DNA from: Antiquaquibacter metalliresistens
GTDB taxonomy: Bacteria; Actinomycetota; Actinomycetes; Actinomycetales; Microbacteriaceae
Reading direction: 5' to 3'
Length of the DNA: 64,000 bases
Assembly (NCBI RefSeq): GCF_029211225.1
Contig: NZ_JARGEM010000004.1
Location: 329,945-393,944, forward strand
Part shown: in pieces, positions 19,718-28,880 of the stretch
How positions within the stretch are numbered: the stretch's first letter is position 1
How the letters are laid out: the number at the start of each line of letters is the position of its first letter
Program-made: the position numbers and the translations under genes
Notes under the pieces: model-generated
Databases searched by the model: none
Told to the model about the DNA's origin: nothing
The model's input: the letters and a program-made list of their open reading frames with translations, nothing else

Positions 19718-19996
19718 GTGACCGATCTTCAGATCGATGTGAGTGCGCTGCGCAACGCGGCTCAAGGGCTGCGCAACTCGAGCGGGCATGTGCCGACGGG
19801 GGCTCCAGTGGATGCCGGGGGATGCGGCAGCTCCTCGGTGATCGGAGCGGTCGAGGAGTTCAACATGTGGGCGATGGTGACGTTCACGACGCTCGCATCG
19901 AAGCTCGAGAGTCAAGCATCCGCCGCGGACGCCGCGGCGACGGAATTCGAGACGCGTGAGGCGGAGATCGCCGCCGACGCCGGGGGAACACCATGA
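19718..19996 (+). CDS. Small EspC-like / WXG-superfamily protein
   Basis: 92 residues from a GTG start. The pattern DVSALRNAAQGLRN followed by two helices separated by a Gly/Ser segment resembles EspC-type (DUF2580-like) proteins encoded next to type VII secretion substrates. There is no WxG motif. Its stop overlaps the ATG of the following large gene (ATGA), so the two are translationally coupled and may form a heterodimer through the partner's N-terminal WXG-like region. The family assignment is tentative. Confidence 0.6.
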   Translation: MTDLQIDVSALRNAAQGLRNSSGHVPTGAPVDAGGCGSSSVIGAVEEFNMWAMVTFTTLASKLESQASAADAAATEFETREAEIAADAGGTP

Positions 19997-22308
19997 GCAA
20001 CTGGGATTACATGCATCCGGACATCGGCAGCATGGCCAATCTCGAGTCGTCGACCACCACGATGTCCGAGGCGCGCAACGGCCTCTACAACGCGGAGCTC
20101 GGCACGCAGGCGGCTCGGGCCGTGGCCGACTACTCCGTGTGGTCGGGCACCGCCGGGGCGGCTTGGCGCTCGAAGACGCTGTCGGTCGAGAACGAGCTCA
20201 CGCCTCCGCGCACGAGCCTCACCAACGCCATCCGCGCGATCAACGCCTACATCGACGAGGTGAACGCCATCAAGTCCCAGGCCGCGACCGAGCGCGAGAA
20301 GCTGCGCAACGCCACGGCCATCGTGATGCACTTCGACGGCATCGATCTGAACCCGATCGACAACGTCGCCGAACTCGTGCGCAAGGCCAATGCCGGGCGT
20401 CAGGTCATCGAGGCGGAGGCGGCGATCATCGGCCTCGGCAATCGTCGCCAGGATGCGGACAACGCGCTCGTCAGTGCGCTGCGCAGCGCCGTGCCCGAGT
20501 CGTGGGCCGACACCCGCCGGGCGTTCGAGTCGGTCGGCCTCACGTCGTCGAGCGATCTGACGCCGGCGGCGATCGCGGATGCGATGGCGGCGCTCAGCGC
20601 ATCCATCCTCGCGGGCGAGGGCGGAGGCTCCGTCGAGGACCTGCGGCGCTTCCTGGAGATCTACGGCAACGACGCGGACGTCATGAGCGAGTACTTTGTG
20701 CAGCTCGGCGGGGCCAACACCGTCGCGCTCATCGACGAGCTCGGCGACGCCTACGGCTACTCCAACGGCAATGACACCGCGGCCCTCGAGGTCGCGCAGC
20801 GTCTGCGCACCGGCCTCTCGCTCGCATCGCAGGGCTGGGATGAGCCGACGGCGAGCACCTTCGCCGACCAGATGTTCAACGGCACCCCCGACGGCGACAT
20901 CGACGGCGGCTGGTTCGAGCCGGGACGCGTCGCGGCGATCGGATACCTCTTCGCGGACTCCGCGAACGCGCCGATGGGCGAGCAGCTGACGATCGCGACG
21001 GTCGCGCTCGTCGACCAGTGGGAGCGGCTCGACCACGGCGCGGGCATCGCCTACGGTCTTCCCGGCACGCTCGGCGACCCGGGAATGGGGGCGACGTCGC
21101 TGTTCGGCGCGGACCGCCCGCACGGTGCGGAGCTGTTCACCGCGCCGCAGAACTCCGCCGACCCCGACCAGTTCTGGTGGTCGAACATCGACATGGCGGG
21201 CGAGGTGTTCGAGACCCTCGGGCGCTATCCCGACGGAGCCTACGAGTTCCTCGACGGTGGCAGCGGCGAGCCGAGTCGCATGGAGTACTGGTTCGGCGAT
21301 CGTGACTGGAAGCTCGACGGATTCGAGGGCATCTCCGATCTGCTTGCCGGCGCGCAGCAGGCCGAGGGCGGCCCCTACAGCACGCCGCCGATCGACGCCG
21401 TCAACGACCGGATGGCCGAACTCACCTCCCAGGCGATCTGGGAGCTTGCGGGCAACGAGTCGTTCCTCACCGAGAACCTCACCGAGGACGCCTCGGGTGC
21501 GCTCGCCACGAGCATCGCGCCGTACCTCGATGGCATCGCCGACTACATGCTGCGGCGCGGGCCGCAGGATCCTGACGGGTACGGGTTCACCGACGCCACC
21601 CAGTTCTGGTCCGGGACATCCATTCCGGTGCCGGTGCTCTCCGACGACGTGCTCGCGGAGTTCCTCGCGGCGATCGGCTCGCACGACACCGGCGCCGGCG
21701 TCATCCAGGGCACGATCGACGGATTCCAGGAGTACTACATCCGGGCCGGTATCGCGCATCCGGAACTGCTCGACGAGGGTCTCTCGCGCTCGACGTGGCT
21801 GCAGGGTGCGCTCGACGGCAGCGGCATCACGGGACACATCGGCGCCGCGGAGCGGTACGACGAATCCGTGGATGAGGCGATCGACGGCTTCATGGACGTG
21901 GTCGGCGCGCTGCCCATTCCGGGGCTCTCCGACCTCGGCGGTGTCGCGGGCGTCGTCGGCGGCTACGCGCAGGGGCAGGTCGAGGACGCCTTGGTGCAGG
22001 CATGGAAAGACTCCCTCCACACCACCGATCAGGTCACCGCGGAGATGTCGAACCACGCGAACGCGCAGGCCATCAACGCTACGCTCAATCTCGGACACCA
22101 GCTCGAGACGGTGCTGGGTCGGGACCTCGACATTCCGGAGCTCGGGGCCGACCAGTCCCCGGATGCCTACGCGGAAGAGCTCAACGAGTGGTGGATCGAG
22201 ACGGCCGGGCAGTTGCAGGCGGAGAACGCCGTGCCGGGGCTCGACATCCACGAGTTGATCGGCATGTACCTCGACAGCCGCGACGCCTCGTCGTATCGGG
22301 CCCAGTGA
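19993..22308 (+). CDS. Large type VII-associated protein with WXG-like N-terminus (DUF6571-like)
   Basis: 771 residues. Residues about 15-110 are helical with a WSG motif (SVWSGTAGAAWRSK), like WXG/LXG proteins. The middle (about 210-560, e.g. GNDADVMSEYFVQLGG) resembles DUF6571-type proteins, which are often linked to actinobacterial type VII loci. The C-terminal part (about 600-771) includes a Gly-rich hydrophobic stretch (VVGALPIPGLSDLGGVAG) and a helical tail. No nuclease, NADase or lipase motif was recognised, so a toxin role is unsupported. Coupling to the EspC-like gene upstream and the lipoprotein downstream suggests one functional unit. It may be a secreted substrate or a structural part of the system. 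Confidence 0.6.
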   Translation: MSNWDYMHPDIGSMANLESSTTTMSEARNGLYNAELGTQAARAVADYSVWSGTAGAAWRSKTLSVENELTPPRTSLTNAIRAINAYIDEVNAIKSQAATEREKLRNATAIVMHFDGIDLNPIDNVAELVRKANAGRQVIEAEAAIIGLGNRRQDADNALVSALRSAVPESWADTRRAFESVGLTSSSDLTPAAIADAMAALSASILAGEGGGSVEDLRRFLEIYGNDADVMSEYFVQLGGANTVALIDELGDAYGYSNGNDTAALEVAQRLRTGLSLASQGWDEPTASTFADQMFNGTPDGDIDGGWFEPGRVAAIGYLFADSANAPMGEQLTIATVALVDQWERLDHGAGIAYGLPGTLGDPGMGATSLFGADRPHGAELFTAPQNSADPDQFWWSNIDMAGEVFETLGRYPDGAYEFLDGGSGEPSRMEYWFGDRDWKLDGFEGISDLLAGAQQAEGGPYSTPPIDAVNDRMAELTSQAIWELAGNESFLTENLTEDASGALATSIAPYLDGIADYMLRRGPQDPDGYGFTDATQFWSGTSIPVPVLSDDVLAEFLAAIGSHDTGAGVIQGTIDGFQEYYIRAGIAHPELLDEGLSRSTWLQGALDGSGITGHIGAAERYDESVDEAIDGFMDVVGALPIPGLSDLGGVAGVVGGYAQGQVEDALVQAWKDSLHTTDQVTAEMSNHANAQAINATLNLGHQLETVLGRDLDIPELGADQSPDAYAEELNEWWIETAGQLQAENAVPGLDIHELIGMYLDSRDASSYRAQ

Positions 22309-22910
22309 GGGCGGTCGTCGCGGCGGTCGTCGTCGCCGTCGGCGTCGGCGCGCTCGCCGGCTGCACCCCGCCCGCGGCGGTGCCCGACCCCGAGGTCGTG
22401 TGGGAGTCGCAGGGCACGTCGCCGCTCGAGGACGACGCGGCCGTGGTCGCCGCCCGTGCGGCGGATCTCGCCCGCGCGCTGGCGTTCAACACGCTCGATT
22501 TCGCCCGCGACGACTTCACCGCCACGCACACGGCCGCGTACGCCGCCAAGATCTACGACGCGTTCGAGACGACCTACGTGGACATCGAGGCCGAGCCTCG
22601 CGCGCTGCCCGGCCCGTCGATCTGGATGCCGCTGGCCGTCGAGGAGGGCGATGACGGCACCATCGCGGTCGTCGTGTGTGATGCATCCGACCACTGGATC
22701 ATCGAGGACGGCGTCGAGCCGAGCTACGACCTCACCGACGCGTTCGAGCTCACGGTGCTGCTGGAGCGCGACGGCGATCGTCTCGTGGTCGCCGACAAGC
22801 AGGTGAGCCTGAACGAGTGCGACGCGACGGGAGCGCCGATCGGCCGATTCGATCCGACGCCCGTGCCGCCCAGCGAGGTCACCTCGGTCGTGGCTCCGCG
22901 GAAGCCGTGA
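22305..22910 (+). CDS. Lipoprotein of the type VII-like cluster
   Basis: 201 residues. The GTG start overlaps the previous stop (GTGA). A short hydrophobic signal peptide ends in the lipobox LAGC (lipidated Cys20). The mature domain (about 160 residues, e.g. DHWIIEDGVEPSYDLTDAFE) is not recognised. A longer frame runs upstream inside the preceding gene and was rejected because only this start gives a signal peptide. It probably sits on the outer face of the membrane and works with the coupled large protein. Confidence 0.75.
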   Translation: MRAVVAAVVVAVGVGALAGCTPPAAVPDPEVVWESQGTSPLEDDAAVVAARAADLARALAFNTLDFARDDFTATHTAAYAAKIYDAFETTYVDIEAEPRALPGPSIWMPLAVEEGDDGTIAVVVCDASDHWIIEDGVEPSYDLTDAFELTVLLERDGDRLVVADKQVSLNECDATGAPIGRFDPTPVPPSEVTSVVAPRKP

Positions 22911-22973
22911 GGGGCCGCGCCGCATCCGGACGCTGAGCAGCACCGCTCGCTGCCCGCATCGATCCCGTTCGGC

Positions 22974-22979
22974 TACCAT
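22974..22979 (+). promoter_or_regulatory. Putative -10 box of the FHA gene
   Basis: TACCAT lies 38 bases before the chosen ATG, which has a good ribosome site (GAAGGGGG) about five bases upstream. This suggests independent transcription of the FHA gene. Confidence 0.35.
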
Positions 22980-23016
22980 CGTCACGCGGAGGATTCCTCG
23001 CACGAAGGGGGCGGTG

Positions 23017-23580
23017 ATGGCAGAGGACGACAGCTTCATCGGCCTACCGCCCGGCATGGCGCCGCCCGTGCACACGGACTCCGGAACGGTGCGTCGTGAG
23101 CGCCCGGATCGGTCGCGCACCGAACGCGATGAGATCGTGTTCTTCCCCGCTGCGCCGGGTGCGCCCGTGGTGCCGCCGAGCGCTCCGGCGGAGGACACCA
23201 TCCACGACGTGCCGGTGGCCGAGTCGGCGGCGCCCCGCCGCGCGGCCCGGGCCTGGCGACTGATCGTGCCGGGGCATCCCGAGCCGATCGTCGTGGACGG
23301 CACCGTGTTTCTGGGGCGCAATCCCGCCGCGACCCCCGGCGTGACCGCGACGGGCCTGCTCGCGCTCGATGACCCGGCGAAGTCGGTGTCGAAGACGCAC
23401 GCGATGCTCGAAGTGGATGCCACCGGCCTGTGGGTGCACGACCTGGACTCCACGAACGGGGTGTGGGTCGTCCCCGCCGAGGGTGAGCCGGTGGAGGTGG
23501 TCCCGGGCCGCAGGATCGAGGTGCCCGCGGACGCGACGCTGGAGCTCGGGGACTTCGTCATCCGGGTCGAACACGCCTGA
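23017..23580 (+). CDS. FHA-domain protein
   Basis: 187 residues from ATG 23017, preferred over GTG 23014 for spacing from the AGGGGG site. Residues 1-75 are Pro/Ala-rich and probably disordered. The FHA domain covers about 78-187 with GR at 100-101, SKTH at 125-128 and N147. FHA domains bind phosphothreonine. Together with the FHA domain of the EssC-like ATPase this suggests control by a Ser/Thr kinase, as in PFNA and ESX systems, but no kinase gene is in the window. Confidence 0.85.
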   Translation: MAEDDSFIGLPPGMAPPVHTDSGTVRRERPDRSRTERDEIVFFPAAPGAPVVPPSAPAEDTIHDVPVAESAAPRRAARAWRLIVPGHPEPIVVDGTVFLGRNPAATPGVTATGLLALDDPAKSVSKTHAMLEVDATGLWVHDLDSTNGVWVVPAEGEPVEVVPGRRIEVPADATLELGDFVIRVEHA

Positions 23581-23616
23581 GCGCGCACCGCTGGGCGACC
23601 GTGCCACCCGCGGTGC

Positions 23617-23743
23617 TACCCTGAAACCCATGCGGTTCGAACGACTTCTCCTTCGTCGCCGCGGCGAGGCCACGTTTCCGGCCTGACTCGTCGCGGAGTC
23701 CTGACGTGGGCCGATCTACGACGATCGAAGAAGGAACAGCATC
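23617..23743 (+). promoter_or_regulatory. Candidate leucine-responsive leader of leuCD
   Basis: A -10 box TACCCT (23617-23622) is followed after seven bases by ATG of an 18-codon frame with three consecutive Leu codons. The Leu/Arg codon segment 23651-23658 (CTTCGTCG) can pair with 23722-23730 (CGA, bulged T, CGAAG), and upstream bases of the Leu codons can continue pairing into the leuC ribosome site AAGGA (23731-23735). A ribosome stalled at the Leu codons would then free that site. No T-tract terminator is visible, so translational control seems likelier than classical attenuation (inference). Confidence 0.5.
23630..23686 (+). CDS. Putative leuC leader peptide (18 aa)
   Basis: The peptide is MRFERLLLRRRGEATFPA. 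Its Leu codons CTT CTC CTT occupy positions 6-8. It begins on a leaderless-type promoter, the same arrangement as at many real genes in this window, and sits 57 bases before the leuC ATG. Leucine leader peptides are known for actinobacterial leu/ilv genes. That this one acts on leuCD is inferred. Confidence 0.5.
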   Translation: MRFERLLLRRRGEATFPA

Positions 23744-25171
23744 ATGAGCGACACTCCGCGGACCCTGGCCGAGAAGGTCTGGGACGACCATCTGGTCAAG
23801 AAGGGTGAGAACGGCGAGCCCGACCTCATCTACATCGACCTGCACCTTGTGCACGAGGTCACGAGCCCCCAGGCCTTCGACGGTCTGCGCATGGCGGGCC
23901 GTCCGGTGCGACGACCCGACCTCACCATCGCCACCGAGGACCACAACACCCCCACGCTGCTGATCGACCGGCCCATCGCCGACCCGATCAGCCGCACCCA
24001 GATCGAGACGCTGCGCGCCAACGCCAAGGAGTTCGGCATCCGCCTGCACTCCCTCGGCGACATCGAGCAGGGCATCGTGCACGTCGTCGGACCGCAGCTG
24101 GGCCTCACCATGCCGGGCATCACGGTGGTCTGCGGCGATTCGCACACGTCCACGCACGGCGCGTTCGGCGCGATGGCCTTCGGCATCGGCACGAGCGAGG
24201 TCGAGCACGTGATGGCCACGCAGACCCTGCCGCTGAAGCCGTTCAAGACCATGGCCGTCACGGTCGAGGGCGAGCTGCGTCCCGGGGTCACGGCCAAGGA
24301 CATCATCCTCGCGGTCATCGCGCAGATCGGCACGGGCGGGGGACAGGGCTACGTGCTCGAGTACCGCGGCAGCGCCATCCGTTCGCTCTCCATGGAGGGC
24401 CGCATGACGATCTGCAACATGTCGATCGAGGCCGGTGCCCGGGCCGGTATGGTCGCTCCCGACCAGATCACCTACGACTACCTCAAGGGCCGCCCGCACG
24501 CTCCGGAGGGCGCCGACTGGGATGCCGCGGTCGCCTACTGGGAGACCCTGCGCAGCGACGACGACGCCGTGTACGACGCCGAGGTCTTCCTCGACGCCAA
24601 CACGCTGGAGCCCTTCGTCACGTGGGGCACGAATCCCGGTCAGGGCGTCTCGCTGAGCGACACGGTGCCGCATCCGGAGGCGTTCTCCGACCCGAACGAC
24701 CGGGCCGCCGCCGAGCGTGCCCTCGAGTACATGGATCTCGCCGCGGGCACACCGATGAAGGAGATCCCGGTCGACGCCGTGTTCATGGGCTCGTGCACCA
24801 ACTCGCGCATCGAAGACCTGCGCGCCTTCGCGAGCATCATCAAGGGTCGCAAGAAGGCCGACGGCGTGCGCGTGATGGTCGTGCCCGGCTCGGCTCGCGT
24901 GCGCATCGAGGCCGAGGCCGAAGGCATCGACAAGATCGTCGAGGAGTTCGGGGCGGAATGGCGGTTCGCGGGCTGCTCGATGTGCCTGGGCATGAACCCC
25001 GACCAACTGGCTCCGGGCGAGCGTTGCGCCTCAACCTCGAACCGCAACTTCGAGGGGCGGCAGGGCAAGGGCGGTCGCACCCACCTCGTCTCACCGGTCG
25101 TCGCGGCGGCCACCGCCATCCGCGGCACGCTCTCGAGTCCCGCGGATCTCGCGGTGGAGGTGAACGCGTAA
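23744..25171 (+). CDS. leuC: 3-isopropylmalate dehydratase large subunit
   Basis: 475 residues, the normal length. With LeuD it isomerises 2-isopropylmalate to 3-isopropylmalate in leucine biosynthesis, in the cytoplasm. The three [4Fe-4S] ligands are present: Cys351 (SCTNSR), Cys411 and Cys414 (CSMC). The N-terminal aconitase-type motif ([14 protein letters not shown]) is intact. The ribosome site GAAGGA precedes ATG, and the stop shares one base with the leuD start (TAATG), so the subunits are coupled. Confidence 0.98.
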   Translation: MSDTPRTLAEKVWDDHLVKKGENGEPDLIYIDLHLVHEVTSPQAFDGLRMAGRPVRRPDLTIATEDHNTPTLLIDRPIADPISRTQIETLRANAKEFGIRLHSLGDIEQGIVHVVGPQLGLTMPGITVVCGDSHTSTHGAFGAMAFGIGTSEVEHVMATQTLPLKPFKTMAVTVEGELRPGVTAKDIILAVIAQIGTGGGQGYVLEYRGSAIRSLSMEGRMTICNMSIEAGARAGMVAPDQITYDYLKGRPHAPEGADWDAAVAYWETLRSDDDAVYDAEVFLDANTLEPFVTWGTNPGQGVSLSDTVPHPEAFSDPNDRAAAERALEYMDLAAGTPMKEIPVDAVFMGSCTNSRIEDLRAFASIIKGRKKADGVRVMVVPGSARVRIEAEAEGIDKIVEEFGAEWRFAGCSMCLGMNPDQLAPGERCASTSNRNFEGRQGKGGRTHLVSPVVAAATAIRGTLSSPADLAVEVNA

Positions 25172-25767
25172 TGGACAAGATCGACGTGATCACGGGGATT
25201 GGCGTGCCGCTGCAGCGCAGCAACGTCGACACCGACCAGATCATCCCGGCCGAGTTCCTCAAGCGGGTCACCAAGACCGGCTACGAAGACGCGCTGTTCT
25301 TCGGCTGGCGACAGGACCCGGAGTTCGTGCTGAACCGGGAGCCGTTCGTGCGCGGGTCGATCCTCGTCGCGGGTCCCGACTTCGGCACCGGATCGAGCCG
25401 CGAGCACGCCGTCTGGGCGCTGCGCGACTACGGGTTCCGGGCGGTGCTGAGCCCGAAGTTCGGCGACATCTTCCGCGGCAACGCCGGCAAACAGGGCCTG
25501 CTCGCCGCGCAACTGAGCGAGGCGGACATCGAGACCCTCTGGCTCATCATCGACGAGCACCCGGGAATAGAGCTCTCCGTGGATCTGGTTGCCAAGACGG
25601 TGACGGCAGGCAAGGCCCAGTTCGCTTTCGAGATCGATGACTACACTCGGTGGCGCTTGCTCGAAGGGCTCGATGACATCGGGCTGACGCTGCGGGACGA
25701 GGACCGGATCACGGCCTTCGAATCCCGCCGCGAGAGCTGGCGGCCCACGACGCTGCCGGCGCGATAG
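25171..25767 (+). CDS. leuD: 3-isopropylmalate dehydratase small subunit
   Basis: 198 residues, normal length. It opens with the LeuD pattern [18 protein letters not shown] and carries [17 protein letters not shown], the swivel-domain substrate loop. It forms the heterodimer with LeuC. The start was set at the ATG overlapping the leuC stop; a longer upstream frame inside leuC was rejected. Confidence 0.98.
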   Translation: MDKIDVITGIGVPLQRSNVDTDQIIPAEFLKRVTKTGYEDALFFGWRQDPEFVLNREPFVRGSILVAGPDFGTGSSREHAVWALRDYGFRAVLSPKFGDIFRGNAGKQGLLAAQLSEADIETLWLIIDEHPGIELSVDLVAKTVTAGKAQFAFEIDDYTRWRLLEGLDDIGLTLRDEDRITAFESRRESWRPTTLPAR

Positions 25768-25779
25768 ACAGAGGTGCGC

Positions 25780-27147
25780 ATGAACTCCCTGACAAAGGAT
25801 GCCCAGATGGCGGCGGAGCGGGTCGGCCTGACCTCCGACAGCATCATCATCCACGGCGGCAAACCGCTGCGCGGTCGGGTCGACGTGCGCGGGGCGAAGA
25901 ACCTCGCCACCAAGGCGATGGTGGCGGCACTGCTCGCCGACACCCCGAGCACCCTGCGCGACGTGCCGGATATCTCGGATGTCGGGGTCGTCACGGGCAT
26001 GCTCGGCGCGTACGGCGTGTCGGTGGAGAAGATCGCGCCGGGGGAGCTGCGCCTGGATCCGGCCAACGTGGAACGGGCGCACTTCGCGAAGATCGACGCA
26101 CTCGCGGGCTCGAGCCGCATCCCGATCCTGTTCTGCGGACCGCTGCTGCACCGCCTCGGTGAGGCGCTGATCCCCGACCTCGGCGGATGCCGCATCGGTG
26201 ACCGACCCATCGACTTCCACATGGACGCCCTGCGCGCGTTCGGTGCGATCGTCGACAAGAGCTATGAGGGCATCCGGCTCACCGCCCCCGACGGGCTGCA
26301 CGGCGCCCACATCGAGCTGCCCTACCCGAGCGTGGGCGCCACCGAGCAGGTGCTGCTGACAGCCGTGCTCGCCGAGGGCGTCACGGAGCTGAAGAACGCG
26401 GCGATCGAGCCCGAGATCATGGATCTCATCGCGATCCTGCAGAAGATGGGCGCCATCATCAACGTGGAGCCCAACCGCGTGATCTTCATCGAGGGGGTCG
26501 AGAAGCTCTCCGGCTACGACCACCGGGCGCTGTTCGACCGCAACGAGGCCGCGAGCTGGGCATCCGCAGCACTGGCCACCGGTGGCGACATCTTCGTCGC
26601 CGGTGCGAAGCAGCAGGAGCTCATGACCTTCCTGAACATCTTCCGCAAGGTCGGTGGCGCCTTCGACATCCAGGAGGACGGCATCCGCTTCTACCACCCG
26701 GGCGGCGCCCTCAAGCCGGTCGTGGTGGAGACGGACGTGCATCCCGGTTTCATGACTGACTGGCAGCAGCCGCTGATCGTGGCGCTCACCCAGGCCGAGG
26801 GTCGCTCGGTCGTGCACGAGACCGTGTACGAGAACCGCTTCGGCTTCACGGATGCGCTCATCGAGATGGGCGCCGACATCGTGGTGCACAAGGACGGCCT
26901 CGAGTCCGTCACCCGCCGGGTGCCGCGTCGCCCGCTCGAACAGGCGGCCGTGATCGTCGGCCCCACCCCGCTGCACGGCGCGGATGTCGAGATCCCCGAC
27001 TTGCGCGGCGGTTTCAGCCACCTCATCGCGGCGCTCACCGCGAGCGGCACCTCCACCGTGAGCAACATCGGCATCATCAGCCGGGGCTACGAGCACTTCA
27101 TCGACAAGCTCGCCGATCTCGGCGCCGACTTCGTCTACGAAGGCTGA
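25780..27147 (+). CDS. murA: UDP-N-acetylglucosamine 1-carboxyvinyltransferase
   Basis: 455 residues from ATG 25780, chosen over GTG 25774 for spacing to AGAGG. It catalyses the first committed step of peptidoglycan synthesis, transferring enolpyruvate from PEP to UDP-GlcNAc. The active-site Cys137 lies in GGCRIGDRPIDFH, matching the fosfomycin-target loop, and the GAKN substrate motif is near the N-terminus. The plsC-like, gpsA and ddl genes follow on the same strand with almost no gaps, forming an envelope-precursor operon. Confidence 0.96.
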   Translation: MNSLTKDAQMAAERVGLTSDSIIIHGGKPLRGRVDVRGAKNLATKAMVAALLADTPSTLRDVPDISDVGVVTGMLGAYGVSVEKIAPGELRLDPANVERAHFAKIDALAGSSRIPILFCGPLLHRLGEALIPDLGGCRIGDRPIDFHMDALRAFGAIVDKSYEGIRLTAPDGLHGAHIELPYPSVGATEQVLLTAVLAEGVTELKNAAIEPEIMDLIAILQKMGAIINVEPNRVIFIEGVEKLSGYDHRALFDRNEAASWASAALATGGDIFVAGAKQQELMTFLNIFRKVGGAFDIQEDGIRFYHPGGALKPVVVETDVHPGFMTDWQQPLIVALTQAEGRSVVHETVYENRFGFTDALIEMGADIVVHKDGLESVTRRVPRRPLEQAAVIVGPTPLHGADVEIPDLRGGFSHLIAALTASGTSTVSNIGIISRGYEHFIDKLADLGADFVYEG

Positions 27148-27150
27148 TCG

Positions 27151-27885
27151 GTGGCCAAAGGCGAGAAGACGTTCGGCTGGCGCGTCCTAGCGGTCGTCGT
27201 CATCCCCTTCTTGCAGTTGGTCGGTCGGTACCGCGTTGTCGGCTCGGTGCGCATCCCGAAGACCGGCGCGGTGATCATCGCCCCCAACCACGTGACCAAC
27301 ATCGACCCTCTCGTCACCGCCTACGTGGTGTGGCGTGCGGGCCGGGTGCCACGATTTCTCGCCAAGGCGAGCCTGTTCCGGATTCCGGTGCTCGGCGCGA
27401 TCCTGCGCGGCACCGGGCAGATCCCGGTCGAGCGCGCCGGGCGCCAGCGGGAGTCAGACCCGTTGGATCGGGCATCCCGTCTCGTCTCAGACGGTCTCGC
27501 GCTGCTCGTCTATCCGGAGGGCACGCTCACGCGCGACCCCGACCTGTGGCCGATGCGCGGCAAGACGGGCGCGGTGCGCCTGGCGCTGGAGTACGGCGTG
27601 CCGATCCTGCCGATGGCGCACTGGGGCGCGCAGCGCATTCTGCCGCGCTACTCGAAGCGGCTCAGCCTGTTCCCTCGAAAGGATGTCGACGTGATCATCG
27701 GTGAGCCGGTCGACCTGGGTCGATTCAAGGATGCCCCGCGCACCTCCGCGATGTACGCCGAGGCCACCGAGGTGGTCATGCAGGCCATCACCGCCCTGGT
27801 GCAGGACCTGCGGGGCGAGCAGGCTCCCGCGGTGCGCTGGGACCCGGCCGACCACGGCCAGACCGAGTTCGGCAAGCTGCCGTGA
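27151..27885 (+). CDS. 1-acyl-sn-glycerol-3-phosphate acyltransferase (PlsC family)
   Basis: 244 residues from GTG, three bases after murA. The catalytic HX4D motif is NHVTNID (His47, Asp52), and the substrate-binding motif is PEGTLTRD. One N-terminal hydrophobic segment fits membrane association. It adds the second acyl chain to form phosphatidic acid. The next gene, gpsA, supplies glycerol-3-phosphate and overlaps by GTGA, so the pair serves phospholipid synthesis. Confidence 0.92.
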   Translation: MAKGEKTFGWRVLAVVVIPFLQLVGRYRVVGSVRIPKTGAVIIAPNHVTNIDPLVTAYVVWRAGRVPRFLAKASLFRIPVLGAILRGTGQIPVERAGRQRESDPLDRASRLVSDGLALLVYPEGTLTRDPDLWPMRGKTGAVRLALEYGVPILPMAHWGAQRILPRYSKRLSLFPRKDVDVIIGEPVDLGRFKDAPRTSAMYAEATEVVMQAITALVQDLRGEQAPAVRWDPADHGQTEFGKLP

Positions 27886-28880
27886 CGCGCGTCGCGGTGC
27901 TGGGTGCCGGCTCCTGGGGCACCACGTTCTCGAAGATCCTCGCCGACGGCGGCAACGACGTCGTGCTGTGGGCACGCCGGGCTGAGCTCGCTCGGGAGAT
28001 CACGCAGTCCAAGCGCAACAGCGACTACCTGCCCGGCATCAATCTGCCGCGCGGCCTGTGGGCGAGCGCGAAGCTGCACGAGGTGCTCGACGGCGCGGAG
28101 CAGGTCTACTTCTCGGTGCCCTCCCAGTCGCTGCGCGAGAACCTGCGCATCGTGCGCGAGCTCATCCCCGACGGGGTGCCGGTGATCTCCCTCATGAAGG
28201 GCGTGGAGAAGGGCACCGGCTCGCGCATGAGCGAGGTGATCCGCGCGGAGCTCGGCATCGACGCGAGCCGGATCGCCGTGGCATCCGGTCCCAATCTGGC
28301 GCTGGAGATCGCCAAGGAGCAGCCGACCGCGGCCGTGATCTCCTCCGAGAGCATCGAGACCGCGACCGCGGTGGCGATGACGGCGACGAACCGCTACTTC
28401 CGCAGCTTCGTGAACACGGACGTGATCGGCACCGAGTTCGGGGGCGTGCTCAAGAACCTCATCGCCGTGGCGATCGGCATCGTCGACGGCGTCGGCTACG
28501 GCGAGAACACGAAGGCCTCGATCATCACCCGCGGACTCGCCGAGATGACCGACTTCGCGGTCGCCTACGGCGGGCGCGCGGAGACCCTCGCGGGCCTCGC
28601 CGGTCTCGGCGACCTCATCGCCACGTGCGAGTCGTCCCTGAGCCGCAACAACACGGCGGGGCGTCTGCTGGGCCAGGGCTACAGCTATTCCGAGGTCATC
28701 AACCAGATGAACCAGACGGCGGAGGGACTCTCGTCGGTGGCGCCCGTGCTCGAGCTCGCGCTGGCCAGAGGCGTGCAGATGCCGATCGTCAGCCAGGTGG
28801 CCGAGGTGCTTGCCGGTACGCTGAACCCGCGCGACATCGCGCCGCACCTGACGACCGACGACCTGCCGCAAGGGGAATAG
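27882..28880 (+). CDS. gpsA: NAD(P)-dependent glycerol-3-phosphate dehydrogenase
   Basis: 332 residues, typical length. The Rossmann motif GAGSWGT starts at residue 8. The catalytic Lys region (GGVLKNLIAVAIGI) and the AGLGDLIATC motif are present. It reduces dihydroxyacetone phosphate to sn-glycerol-3-phosphate in the cytoplasm. The GTG start overlaps the acyltransferase stop, and ddl begins immediately after its stop. Confidence 0.97.
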   Translation: MTRVAVLGAGSWGTTFSKILADGGNDVVLWARRAELAREITQSKRNSDYLPGINLPRGLWASAKLHEVLDGAEQVYFSVPSQSLRENLRIVRELIPDGVPVISLMKGVEKGTGSRMSEVIRAELGIDASRIAVASGPNLALEIAKEQPTAAVISSESIETATAVAMTATNRYFRSFVNTDVIGTEFGGVLKNLIAVAIGIVDGVGYGENTKASIITRGLAEMTDFAVAYGGRAETLAGLAGLGDLIATCESSLSRNNTAGRLLGQGYSYSEVINQMNQTAEGLSSVAPVLELALARGVQMPIVSQVAEVLAGTLNPRDIAPHLTTDDLPQGE

